This document shows, piece by piece, positions 27,588-35,771 of a DNA stretch of 64,000 nucleotides. A program made the position numbers and the translations under genes. The stretch covers positions 1 through 64,000 of the forward strand of contig JAENWK010000003.1 in the NCBI GenBank assembly GCA_016650045.1, written 5' to 3'. A model generated the notes under the pieces. The model saw nothing but the letters and a program-made list of their open reading frames with translations. It was not told where the DNA came from and did not search any database. How positions within the stretch are numbered: the first letter of the stretch is position 1; every line of letters starts with the position of its first letter. The DNA comes from Eubacteriaceae bacterium. GTDB lineage: Bacteria > Bacillota > Clostridia > Eubacteriales > Eubacteriaceae.

Positions 27588-28262
27588 ATGTATTTTTTGA
27601 CATTTATTATACTTATCCCAGGATTATTGCTGGCGGCTTATGCCCAATATCAGGTAAGCAGTGCTTACAAAACATACAGCAATGTTCCTACAAAAACAGG
27701 CATTACCGGTGCCGGTGCAGCCCGAGCAATACTTAATACCAATGACCTTGAAAGCGTTGGCATTGAAGATATTGCGGGGAATCTTACGGATCACTATGAT
27801 CCAAGAAAAAAGGTAATGCGGCTTTCCCAGGGAGTATCACAAAAGGCAAGTATTGCTTCCGTTGGCGTAGCCGCCCATGAAACAGGGCATGCCCTTCAGG
27901 ATAAAGATGGATACTGGCCACTGCGAGCTAGAAATATTATTGTTCCGGTTGCCGGTTTCGGTTCCAATTTAGCCTGGCCTTTGTTTTTTATCGGGTTAAT
28001 CTTTGCCCAGGGCTGGTTAATGGATCTGGGAATTTTACTTTTTTCCATAGCCTTGCTGTTTACCGTTATTACCCTGCCCGTCGAATTTAACGCCAGCAGC
28101 CGTGCAGTGAAGTCATTAATTGATAATCAAATTATCCAACCGGGGGAAGAAGTTGGCGTGAAAAAAGTTTTAAGAGCTGCGGCCCTGACCTATGTGGCAG
28201 CTGCACTTATGGCTTTTCTAAATCTATTGCGTTTAGTTATCCTCAGAGGGTCCAGAAATTGA
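27588..28262 (+). CDS. YugP-like zinc-dependent membrane peptidase
   Basis: 224-aa membrane protein of the Zn-peptidase 2 (YugP) family. N-terminal TM (about 2-20), the zinc motif HETGH in VAAHETGHALQD (about 99-103), then two or three TM helices (about 118-170 and a C-terminal one). Substrate unknown. It lies in the conserved fmt-yugP-rsmB order. The SD CGGAGG precedes the ATG. Confidence 0.87.
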   Translation: MYFLTFIILIPGLLLAAYAQYQVSSAYKTYSNVPTKTGITGAGAARAILNTNDLESVGIEDIAGNLTDHYDPRKKVMRLSQGVSQKASIASVGVAAHETGHALQDKDGYWPLRARNIIVPVAGFGSNLAWPLFFIGLIFAQGWLMDLGILLFSIALLFTVITLPVEFNASSRAVKSLIDNQIIQPGEEVGVKKVLRAAALTYVAAALMAFLNLLRLVILRGSRN

Positions 28263-29587
28263 TGAATATTAGACAACAAGCCCTGGAGACATTACTACGG
28301 ATAAATTATGAAGGTGCCTATTCTAATCTTGAGACAAAGAAGGTTCTTTCAACCAAGGATCTTAAAGCTGAGGATGGACGACTATATTTAAACATTGTTT
28401 ATGGTTGCCTTCAAAATAGAAGTTATTTGGATTACATCATTAAACAGCAAAGCAGCAAACCCATTAAAGAACTCCATAAAGAGGTTTCGGAAATTCTCAG
28501 AATGGCCATCTATCAGATTTACTTTCTTGATAAAATTCCCGATTATGCCATCGTCAACGAAGCTGTCAATCTAACCCTTGAGGTTCAACCCCAGGCAAAA
28601 GGTTTTGTGAATGGTGTGTTAAGAAATATAATGAGAAAAATTGAAAAAGTTGGCAAAGATTTTAAATTTGAAAATTGGGATAATGAAAAGGAAGCACTTT
28701 CCATTCGTTATTCACTGCCAATATGGATTGTTTATAAATACTACGAAACCTATGGCGATGAAGCGGCAGAAGCTATTATTCCTCTTCTTAATGAGAAACC
28801 CCCATTTACCATCCGATGTAATACACTCAAGACAACCATGGAAGAATTAATGAACGATCTTAAGGCACTGGGAGTTGAACCCGTCAAAGGTTCTTTATCA
28901 TCAAATGCCATTCATATTTCAAATCTAGGGGTTTTTGAAAATAGTATCGAAGAAACCCCACTGTACCCGAATGGTCATTTCGCCATTCAGGATCAAGCAG
29001 CTTTGGTGACGGTTGATCGATTAGATCCAAAGCCAGGGGATCGGGTATTGGATATGTGTGCCGCGCCGGGAGGAAAAACAACCTATCTTAGCCAACTGAT
29101 GGAGAACAAAGGCGTAATTGTTGGACGGGATGTTTCGTCCAATCGATTAAAATTAATTGTTGAAGCGAGTAACCGGCTGGGGTGCACAAACATTGTGGTT
29201 GAAGCACAGGATGGTTGCGAGCTGCAGGAAAAAGACCGGGAGTCTTTTGATAAAATACTGCTGGATGCGCCTTGTTCAGGACTGGGTGTGATACGACGAA
29301 AACCTGAAATTCGATATCATATTACTAAGAAAGATCGCAAGGAACTGGTAAAAATTCAGTTTGATCTTTTGGAGAATGCCGTGGCCTGTTTAAAACATGG
29401 AGGAGAACTTCTTTATTCAACCTGTACCATTAATCGAGATGAAAATGAAAATCAAATCAAAAATATTTTGATAAATCATCCTGAATTGAAAGTGGTTCCA
29501 GACGAACAGGGCAATCATTTTACTCAAACCAGTCCATTAATGGACCTTAGTGATGGATTTTTTATGTGTTTATTAAAAAAAGAATAA
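28262..29587 (+). CDS. rsmB: 16S rRNA m5C967 methyltransferase RsmB
   Basis: SAM-dependent methyltransferase of 16S rRNA. N-terminal NusB-like RNA-binding domain (about 1-130), then the Rossmann domain with SAM motif DMCAAPGGKTT (about 260), DAPCSGLGVIRRKPEI with the conserved Cys, and STCTINRDENE with the catalytic Cys. About 441 aa. The ATG at 28262 overlaps the last base of yugP; the TTG three bases earlier would add only one residue. Confidence 0.94.
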   Translation: MNIRQQALETLLRINYEGAYSNLETKKVLSTKDLKAEDGRLYLNIVYGCLQNRSYLDYIIKQQSSKPIKELHKEVSEILRMAIYQIYFLDKIPDYAIVNEAVNLTLEVQPQAKGFVNGVLRNIMRKIEKVGKDFKFENWDNEKEALSIRYSLPIWIVYKYYETYGDEAAEAIIPLLNEKPPFTIRCNTLKTTMEELMNDLKALGVEPVKGSLSSNAIHISNLGVFENSIEETPLYPNGHFAIQDQAALVTVDRLDPKPGDRVLDMCAAPGGKTTYLSQLMENKGVIVGRDVSSNRLKLIVEASNRLGCTNIVVEAQDGCELQEKDRESFDKILLDAPCSGLGVIRRKPEIRYHITKKDRKELVKIQFDLLENAVACLKHGGELLYSTCTINRDENENQIKNILINHPELKVVPDEQGNHFTQTSPLMDLSDGFFMCLLKKE

Positions 29588-29608
29588 AGAATAAAGAATG
29601 ACAATCGA

Positions 29609-29638
29609 AGTTGCTTTAGGGATAAAGTAGCTTTTTTT
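29609..29638 (+). terminator. Terminator after rsmB
   Basis: AGTTGCTTTA-GGGA-TAAAGTAGCT (10-bp stem with two G-U pairs) followed by seven T. Confidence 0.8.
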
Positions 29639-29691
29639 GTATTAATTTATGGTTTAAAATAAGGGCTGAAATAAAAAAGATTTTGAATAAA

Positions 29692-29720
29692 TTGTATTGA
29701 GGATGGATTTTTGATATAAT
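29692..29720 (+). promoter_or_regulatory. Promoter of rlmN-prpC-prkC-rsgA-thiN
   Basis: TTGTAT (29692-29697), 17-nt spacer, TATAAT (29715-29720), with an extended TGA before the -10. Confidence 0.75.
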
Positions 29721-29786
29721 GTCTAAGTCTGTGTGAAGCCATCGTCGTGAAAACAGTGCTTCATTAAAAGAATTGGAGGTGAAAGC

Positions 29787-30818
29787 TTGAAGGAAAATAT
29801 TTTCGGAAAACAACTAAAAGAATGTGAAACTCTGATGGTTGAACAAGGTGAGCCAAAATACCGAGGTGGACAGCTATTTCAGTGGTTGTACAATAAGAAA
29901 TCCGAGGATTTTAGTGAAATGACAAATTTCTCCAACAAGCTCAGAGAAACCCTTTCAAAAAACTATTCACTGACTCATGGGAAAATTAAAGAGATCCAAA
30001 GAGATTCATATGATGGCACAAAAAAATATCTCATTGAACTATCCGATGGAGAATGCATCGAATCGGTGCTGATGCACTATCAACATGGGGATTCACTTTG
30101 CGTGTCAACTCAGGCAGGGTGTAATATGGGATGCAAATTTTGTGCGTCAACCCAGGGTGGTAAGATTCGAGATCTCACCTCAGGTGAAATATTGGATCAA
30201 ATTTTTTTAATAGAGCAAAAAGAAAAACTACGAGTTTCCAATGTGGTGATTATGGGAATTGGGGAACCGCTTGATAATTATGACCAGGTTCTGAAATTCA
30301 TTCGCATTGCCAACACCGGTTTCGGAATTGGGCAACGAAAAATTACCCTTTCAACCTGTGGTTTAGTTCCCGGTATTAATGCGCTGTCAGAAGAAAATCT
30401 TCAGATAAATCTTGCGATTTCTCTGCATTCCGTTTTTCAGGAGCAACGGGAGCAATTAATGCCCATTGCTAAAAAATATGGTTTGAAAGAGTTATTAAAA
30501 GCCATTGATGATTATTTTATTAAAACAGGACGGCAGGTAACCTATGAATATGCACTGATGGATGGTTTTAACGATCGGGATGTGGATATTAATGGTTTAG
30601 TTAAACTTTTAAGAGGGTCCCAAAACCACTTGAATCTCATTGGCTTAAATGAAATTCAAGAAGTGGCCTTTAAAGAAAGTTTACAACTCAATGCTTTCTT
30701 CCAGGAACTGGAAAATCGAGGTATTAATGTTACAATAAGACGAAAAATGGGAAGAGAAATTGATGCAGCCTGTGGTCAGCTTCGAAAAAAAAGAAATAAG
30801 GATAAGGTGATTATATGA
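29787..30818 (+). CDS. rlmN: 23S rRNA/tRNA m2A methyltransferase RlmN
   Basis: Radical SAM dual-specificity enzyme that methylates C2 of A2503 in 23S rRNA and A37 in some tRNAs. Cluster motif CNMGCKFC (CxxxCxxC, about 112-119), GIGEPLDNYD, and the C-terminal catalytic Cys in DAACGQLR. 343 aa. TTG start backed by GGAGGTGA at the right distance. Overlaps prpC by 4 nt. Confidence 0.96.
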   Translation: MKENIFGKQLKECETLMVEQGEPKYRGGQLFQWLYNKKSEDFSEMTNFSNKLRETLSKNYSLTHGKIKEIQRDSYDGTKKYLIELSDGECIESVLMHYQHGDSLCVSTQAGCNMGCKFCASTQGGKIRDLTSGEILDQIFLIEQKEKLRVSNVVIMGIGEPLDNYDQVLKFIRIANTGFGIGQRKITLSTCGLVPGINALSEENLQINLAISLHSVFQEQREQLMPIAKKYGLKELLKAIDDYFIKTGRQVTYEYALMDGFNDRDVDINGLVKLLRGSQNHLNLIGLNEIQEVAFKESLQLNAFFQELENRGINVTIRRKMGREIDAACGQLRKKRNKDKVII

Positions 30819-31561
30819 AATGTGCCTATGGATCCAATGTAGGATTATTGAGAAAGGTCAATCAAGATGCCTATTTGGCAGCGACTATAAAAAATGTTGA
30901 TCGAATATCCTATGCTTTTGCAGTTGCAGATGGCCTAGGGGGTCATCTTAGTGGTGAAATCGCCAGTAAAACAGCGGTGGATTTTATTAAAAATAATTTA
31001 TCCACCATTCGCAATTATTTTGATCCTGAAGAAATGATGTCGTTTGTGAATGATATTAACCAGGAATTAAAAAAAATAGGTGATGATGAACCGGCCCGTT
31101 TGGGAATGGCAACAACCCTTACCATGTGTATTCTTGATGCTAATGATTTGTGTATTTGCCATGTTGGAGATAGTCGAGCCTATGTCATTACCAAGGATGA
31201 AATCACTCAATTGACAAAGGATCATTCGTTGGTCCAGATTTTAATTGATGAAGGAAAGATCACTCAGGAGGAAGCAGAAATACATCCTCAGAAAAATGTC
31301 ATTACCCGAGCATTGGGAACAGATAATTCGGTAAAAGTAGATTTTTATCGCTATGAAGTAAATCCTAAAGCTGTTTATCTCATTTGCTCTGATGGTCTGT
31401 TTAATATGGTTTCAGATAGTGAAATGCAGGCCATTGTGAATGAAAATAATCTTGAAGACAGTGCAAAAATGCTCATTGATTCAGCCAATAAAAATGGAGG
31501 GAATGATAATATCACCGTTGTGCTTTTTGACCCTCTGGAAGGAGTATCGAATGCTCAGTAG
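30815..31561 (+). CDS. prpC: PP2C-type Ser/Thr protein phosphatase PrpC
   Basis: Manganese-dependent phosphatase that reverses PrkC phosphorylation. PP2C motifs: VADGLGGHLSGE (about 37-48), HVGDSRAY, TRALGT, CSDGLFNMVSD and GGNDNITVV near the end. 248 aa. It starts on the rlmN stop and ends 11 nt inside prkC, so the phosphatase and kinase are translationally coupled. Confidence 0.95.
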   Translation: MKCAYGSNVGLLRKVNQDAYLAATIKNVDRISYAFAVADGLGGHLSGEIASKTAVDFIKNNLSTIRNYFDPEEMMSFVNDINQELKKIGDDEPARLGMATTLTMCILDANDLCICHVGDSRAYVITKDEITQLTKDHSLVQILIDEGKITQEEAEIHPQKNVITRALGTDNSVKVDFYRYEVNPKAVYLICSDGLFNMVSDSEMQAIVNENNLEDSAKMLIDSANKNGGNDNITVVLFDPLEGVSNAQ

Positions 31562-33479
31562 AACACTGGTAAAACGTTACGAGATCATTGAGCTTATTGG
31601 TCGAGGCGGCATGGCTTATGTTTATAAAGCCCGAGATTTAAAGCTCAATCGTTATGTTGCGGTTAAAGTGCTCCGCGAAGAATATACCGAAAACGAACAA
31701 TTTATTAAAAAATTTGATCGCGAATCTCAAGCAGTCGCATGTTTATCACATCCAAACATCGTCGGTATTTTTGATGTTGGGGTTCATGATAATATTTATT
31801 TTATTATCATGGAGTATGTGGAGGGCATTACTCTTAAACAATATCTCATGAGAAAAGGGCGATTAGAATATGCTGAGGCAACAAAGTTTGTATGGGATAT
31901 TTCCAATGCACTTCGCTGTGCCCATGAAAATAAAATCATCCATCGTGACATTAAGCCCCATAATATTTTATTAACCCGTGATTTAGTGCCAAAGGTAGCG
32001 GATTTTGGAATTGCCAGAGCCATTACCAGTTCCACATTGACGATGACAAATCAAACCATGGGTTCGGTGCATTATATTTCTCCTGAACAGGCCCGGGGTG
32101 GTTTTGTTGATGAACGGTCAGATCTTTATTCCCTGGGAATTTTATACTATGAATTACTGACAGGAAAACTTCCCTTTGATGAGGAAAATACCGTAACCAT
32201 TGCCATTAAACATATTCAAGAAGAAATCGTACCGCCGAAAGTATTAGAACCCAGCATACCGGATGCAGTTAATAATATAGTTGTAAAGCTAACCCAGAAA
32301 AAACCGGCTGATCGATATCAAAATACGGATGAATTAATGGAAGATCTTCAAATAATTCTTGATGGCAGTGATTCATCCTCAAAGGATGGTCATGTTATTG
32401 GTGGTGGCAGAAATGATACTCAGATAGTCCGTGAAGGTCTTTTCCATGTTGAAAATACTGGAAGTCAACCAACGATTCCTCCTAATAAGGATGATGAAGA
32501 TGATGAATACTATTATGAAACACCTGAAGAAGTGGCGGCACGAAAAAAGAAACGCAAAATCATACTGATTGCGGTTCTTGCTGTTATTGCCGCCATAGGC
32601 ATTGGAATCACTGTTTATGGATATTTTGCAGGAAAAACGGTTCAGGTTCCTGATATTAAAGGCAAGACAGTGGCAGAAGCCACCGCAACCCTTCAACCAT
32701 TAGGATTGACCCTTGAAGTTGAAAAACAAGTTTACAATTCTGACGTCGCCGCTGATTTGATCATTACCCAAAATCCGGAAAATGCAACAGCTTTACAACG
32801 TGGAAAAACCGTCAAGGTAACAGTGAGTCGAGGAACCAAAACAGGTGCTATTCCAAATGTCGTTGGTAAGAGTGAAGCAGAAGCGGTAAAAACCATTGAA
32901 GCAGCTAATTTTGTGGTTGGAGAAATAAAACGTGAGTTCAACTCTGGTTATGATGCGGATATTGTTTATGATATGAATCCAGCAGGAACCACCGTTGTCA
33001 ATGAGGGAACAAAGGTTACCATTCATGTGAGTAAGGGTCAAGATCGAGTGAGTGTACCCAGTGTGGTTGGTCAAACCGAAACAGATGCCCGAACAACCAT
33101 TTCCAATGCAGGGCTTACAACAGGCACAGTTTCCTATGAATCCAGCACAATTTCCGCTAAAGATACCGTGATTCGTCAATCCCCAGGTGAAGGTGCGAGT
33201 CTTGCCCGAGGTGGCGCCGTGGCCATTATTGTGAGCAGCGGTAAAATTTCAACACAAAAGCTGACCATTAAAGTCAGTGATTATGAGAAATCAACCCCTC
33301 CAAAACCAGTTAAGGTTAAGGTTGTTTTGTACACTGCGGATAAAAGTGAAAAAGTCGTTTATGAAGGTGTGAATACGTCAAATGATACATTTTCAGTAAA
33401 TGTTGAAGGCACTGGCCGACAGCTTTATGAAGTCTTTATTGACGGCACGAGTGCGGGCAGTAGTTATATTGATTTTTAG
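31551..33479 (+). CDS. prkC: PASTA-domain Ser/Thr protein kinase PrkC
   Basis: Membrane kinase that senses muropeptides or lipid II. Cytosolic kinase domain with the glycine loop GRGGMAYV (17-24), lysine in VAVKVL (about 39), catalytic HRDIKPHN (131-138) and DFG (151-153). An acidic juxtamembrane segment follows, then a TM helix (about 338-360) and three PASTA repeats (about 365-430, 431-498, 499-566). A beta-rich C-terminal domain (567-642) may bind wall. About 642 aa. ATG at 31551 with GGAAGGAG; the upstream in-frame ATG at 31440 lies deep in prpC. Confidence 0.95.
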   Translation: MLSRTLVKRYEIIELIGRGGMAYVYKARDLKLNRYVAVKVLREEYTENEQFIKKFDRESQAVACLSHPNIVGIFDVGVHDNIYFIIMEYVEGITLKQYLMRKGRLEYAEATKFVWDISNALRCAHENKIIHRDIKPHNILLTRDLVPKVADFGIARAITSSTLTMTNQTMGSVHYISPEQARGGFVDERSDLYSLGILYYELLTGKLPFDEENTVTIAIKHIQEEIVPPKVLEPSIPDAVNNIVVKLTQKKPADRYQNTDELMEDLQIILDGSDSSSKDGHVIGGGRNDTQIVREGLFHVENTGSQPTIPPNKDDEDDEYYYETPEEVAARKKKRKIILIAVLAVIAAIGIGITVYGYFAGKTVQVPDIKGKTVAEATATLQPLGLTLEVEKQVYNSDVAADLIITQNPENATALQRGKTVKVTVSRGTKTGAIPNVVGKSEAEAVKTIEAANFVVGEIKREFNSGYDADIVYDMNPAGTTVVNEGTKVTIHVSKGQDRVSVPSVVGQTETDARTTISNAGLTTGTVSYESSTISAKDTVIRQSPGEGASLARGGAVAIIVSSGKISTQKLTIKVSDYEKSTPPKPVKVKVVLYTADKSEKVVYEGVNTSNDTFSVNVEGTGRQLYEVFIDGTSAGSSYIDF

Positions 33480-33497
33480 AAATCGGAGGCCTGGCAT

Positions 33498-34385
33498 TTG
33501 CTAGCACAAGAAAAACAAATTGGAAAAATAATTAAGGGCATTGGGGGCTTCTACTATGTGAAGCCCCAGGCCAGTGAAGAAATTGTGGAATGTAAGGCAA
33601 GAGGCGTCCTGCGTCATCAAAAAATGGTACCAACGGTTGGGGATGAAGTCATGATCCAATCCGATAATCCAGGGGAATGGACCATTGAATCCATTGAACC
33701 ACGAAAAAATATTTTTATAAGACCTCCTGTGGCCAATGTTGACATTGGCCTTATTGTTTTTTCCATGACAAGTCCTAAACCAAATCTCTTGCTTTTAGAC
33801 AAGCTTTTGATCAGTTCGGAAATCCAGAATGTGGAACCATTGATTTGCTTTTCAAAAAAAGATTTGGTAAGTGCTGAAGAGGAAGAAGTCCTTCGGAAAA
33901 TCTACAGTAAAACTCCATATAAGCTCTTTTTCTTCAGTGACCGGGATTTGGACGTCATGAACGAAATTGCCCATGAAATAAGCTGTAAAACCGCTTTTAT
34001 GGCAGGACCATCAGGGGTTGGGAAGTCAACAATGGCAAACAACCTGTGTTCAAACCAAACCATGGAAACAGGAACCCTGAGTCAGAAGCTCAAAAGCGGA
34101 AAGCACACCACCCGTCATGTGGAATTACTCAAAATGAGAAGCGGCGGGTTTTTATTGGATACCCCGGGTTTTTCATCCTATAAATTATCAGAATATATTA
34201 AAGCGGAAGAACTCAGAGAGTATTTTCCCGAGTTTTCAAGAGGTGAATGTCGGTTTAAAAGCTGTTTGCATCAAGGAGAACCGGGCTGTCAGATTCTAGT
34301 GGATTTAAAAGAAGAAAAAATCAGTCAAACACGCTATGACCATTATCTATATTTATTAGATGAAATAAAAAGGGAGCAACACTAA
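33498..34385 (+). CDS. rsgA: Ribosome small-subunit GTPase RsgA
   Basis: Circularly permuted GTPase for late 30S maturation. N-terminal OB-fold, G-motifs in the order CFSKKD (G4), GPSGVGKST (G1) and DTPGFSS (G3), and a zinc-binding end with CRFKSCLH and C in GEPGCQI. 295 aa. TTG start with CGGAGG 8 nt upstream. In B. subtilis RsgA (CpgA) is a PrkC substrate, consistent with this neighbourhood. It overlaps thiN by 1 nt; rpe, usual at this point, is missing. Confidence 0.95.
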   Translation: MLAQEKQIGKIIKGIGGFYYVKPQASEEIVECKARGVLRHQKMVPTVGDEVMIQSDNPGEWTIESIEPRKNIFIRPPVANVDIGLIVFSMTSPKPNLLLLDKLLISSEIQNVEPLICFSKKDLVSAEEEEVLRKIYSKTPYKLFFFSDRDLDVMNEIAHEISCKTAFMAGPSGVGKSTMANNLCSNQTMETGTLSQKLKSGKHTTRHVELLKMRSGGFLLDTPGFSSYKLSEYIKAEELREYFPEFSRGECRFKSCLHQGEPGCQILVDLKEEKISQTRYDHYLYLLDEIKREQH

Positions 34386-35020
34386 TGAAAGCATTTATTT
34401 TTACAAACGGAAGTTATGAGGATCCTGGCTTTTATAAGGAATATCTGAAAAAATTCAATACCCCTTATATTATTTGTGCCGATGGCGGTGCGAATTTTAC
34501 ACAAAAAATCGGATTGATTCCCAATATAATTTTAGGTGATATGGATTCAATCAGTAAAGAAACCCTAAAATACTATGAAAATGTGGAATTACGACGTTTC
34601 CCGGTTTGTAAAGACGAAACCGATACACAGCTTGCCATTAATCATGCTCTTGAAATTGGGGCAACAGAGATTGTTGTTTTTGGAGCGTTGGGAACACGTC
34701 TGGATCATAGTCTTGGAAATATTTACCTTTTGACCCGTTTGTTAAAGCCGAGAATTCAAGGGATGATTGTTGATGAAAAAAACAGTATCTTTTTAGTTCA
34801 AGATAAAAAAAACTTGGACCTCCCAATAGGCACGATTGTTTCCCTATTACCACTCGGTGGAGATGTTGAAGGACTGAATATCCAGGGTTTTAAATACCCG
34901 ATTGCAAATGGGAAAATGACCCTTGCAAATCCCTATGGCATCAGTAACGTTGTGGTTACGGAACACCAAACAATTTCTCTTGAAAAGGGCATTCTGCTGG
35001 TAGATATTCCAAAGGATTAA
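34385..35020 (+). CDS. thiN: Thiamine pyrophosphokinase
   Basis: Makes thiamine pyrophosphate from thiamine and ATP. Family motifs CADGGANF (about 31-38), ILGDMDSI (about 50-57), KDETDTQLA and GALGTRLDHSLGN. 211 aa. Its ATG shares a base with the rsgA stop. A strong bidirectional hairpin separates it from the convergent rpmB. Confidence 0.95.
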   Translation: MKAFIFTNGSYEDPGFYKEYLKKFNTPYIICADGGANFTQKIGLIPNIILGDMDSISKETLKYYENVELRRFPVCKDETDTQLAINHALEIGATEIVVFGALGTRLDHSLGNIYLLTRLLKPRIQGMIVDEKNSIFLVQDKKNLDLPIGTIVSLLPLGGDVEGLNIQGFKYPIANGKMTLANPYGISNVVVTEHQTISLEKGILLVDIPKD

Positions 35021-35030
35021 GGGTATAAAA

Positions 35031-35057
35031 AAAGAGTCTTTCAGTGAAGAAAGACTC
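35031..35057. terminator. Bidirectional terminator between thiN and rpmB
   Basis: GAGTCTTTC-N6-GAAAGACTC. Read on the minus strand it is followed by seven T (strong for rpmB); on the plus strand it is followed by CTTTC (weaker). Confidence 0.85.
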
Positions 35058-35086
35058 CTTTCATATCTCTGGAAAATAAAAAGAGA

Positions 35087-35275
35087 CTAAGCTCTTTCGA
35101 CTTTACCGGATCTCAAACAACGTGTACAAACACTGATTCGTTGTGGTGTGCCTTCAATAACAACTTTAATTCTTTGCAAATTGGGTTTCCAAACGCGTTT
35201 ACTGTGCTTATTTGAATGACTAACCTGGTTGCCAGAAACAACGGATTTTTTACATACAAAACATTCTTTAGCCAT
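35087..35275 (-). CDS. rpmB: 50S ribosomal protein L28
   Basis: 62-aa ribosomal protein with the zinc-binding form, CFVC at 5-8 and CTRC at about 51-54. HSNKHSKRVWKPNLQ is the family core. GGGAGG precedes the ATG. It stands alone on the minus strand and shares a divergent promoter region with asp23, as in many Firmicutes. Confidence 0.96.
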   Translation of the reverse strand: MAKECFVCKKSVVSGNQVSHSNKHSKRVWKPNLQRIKVVIEGTPQRISVCTRCLRSGKVERA

Positions 35276-35317
35276 GACATAACCTCCCTTACGCTTACCT
35301 TTTATAAAACAAAGTGT

Positions 35318-35347
35318 ATTATATCATGAAAAATAAAAATAAAGCAA
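35318..35347 (-). promoter_or_regulatory. rpmB promoter
   Basis: On the minus strand TTGCTT (35347-35342), 18-nt spacer, TATAAT (35323-35318). Confidence 0.6.
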
Positions 35348-35355
35348 CAGAAATT

Positions 35356-35384
35356 TTGACTTCCTATAATTAATTATGTAAAAT
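35356..35384 (+). promoter_or_regulatory. asp23-fakA promoter
   Basis: TTGACT (35356-35361), 17-nt spacer, TAAAAT (35379-35384), 30 nt before asp23. Confidence 0.7.
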
Positions 35385-35414
35385 AGAGATAGATAAAACA
35401 AAGGAGATAAAACA

Positions 35415-35759
35415 ATGAAGATAATAACTGAGTTGGGAACGATAGATATTACACGTAAGGCCATTGCGGATATTGCCGGTAATGCAGCCATGGAGTGTTA
35501 TGGTTTGGTTGGTATGGCACATAAACAGGGCAAGGATGGTTTAATAGAAATCCTGTCAGGGGATCAGGCCAATAAAGGGGTCGGTGTGAAAATCGAAGAT
35601 GACCGTTTAATTATTGACCTGTATGTCATTGTGGAGTATGCAATAAAAATTTCAGTGGTTGCCGAAAATATTATTGCCAATGTGAAATATAATGTCGAAA
35701 AGCAAACATCCTTAAAGGTAAAACGAATCAGTGTGAATGTTGTGAGCGTGCGTGTATAA
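35415..35759 (+). CDS. Asp23/Gls24 family envelope stress protein
   Basis: 114-aa protein of the Asp23 (alkaline shock) family. ITELGTIDITRKAIADIAGNAA begins the conserved region (first part ITELGTIDIT), with ECYGLVGMA and a Val/Ile-rich end, VKRISVNVVSVRV. YloU-type members of this size precede fakA in most Firmicutes and may organise it at the membrane. GGAGAT precedes the ATG. Confidence 0.92.
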   Translation: MKIITELGTIDITRKAIADIAGNAAMECYGLVGMAHKQGKDGLIEILSGDQANKGVGVKIEDDRLIIDLYVIVEYAIKISVVAENIIANVKYNVEKQTSLKVKRISVNVVSVRV

Positions 35760-35771
35760 ATGGAGGACAGA

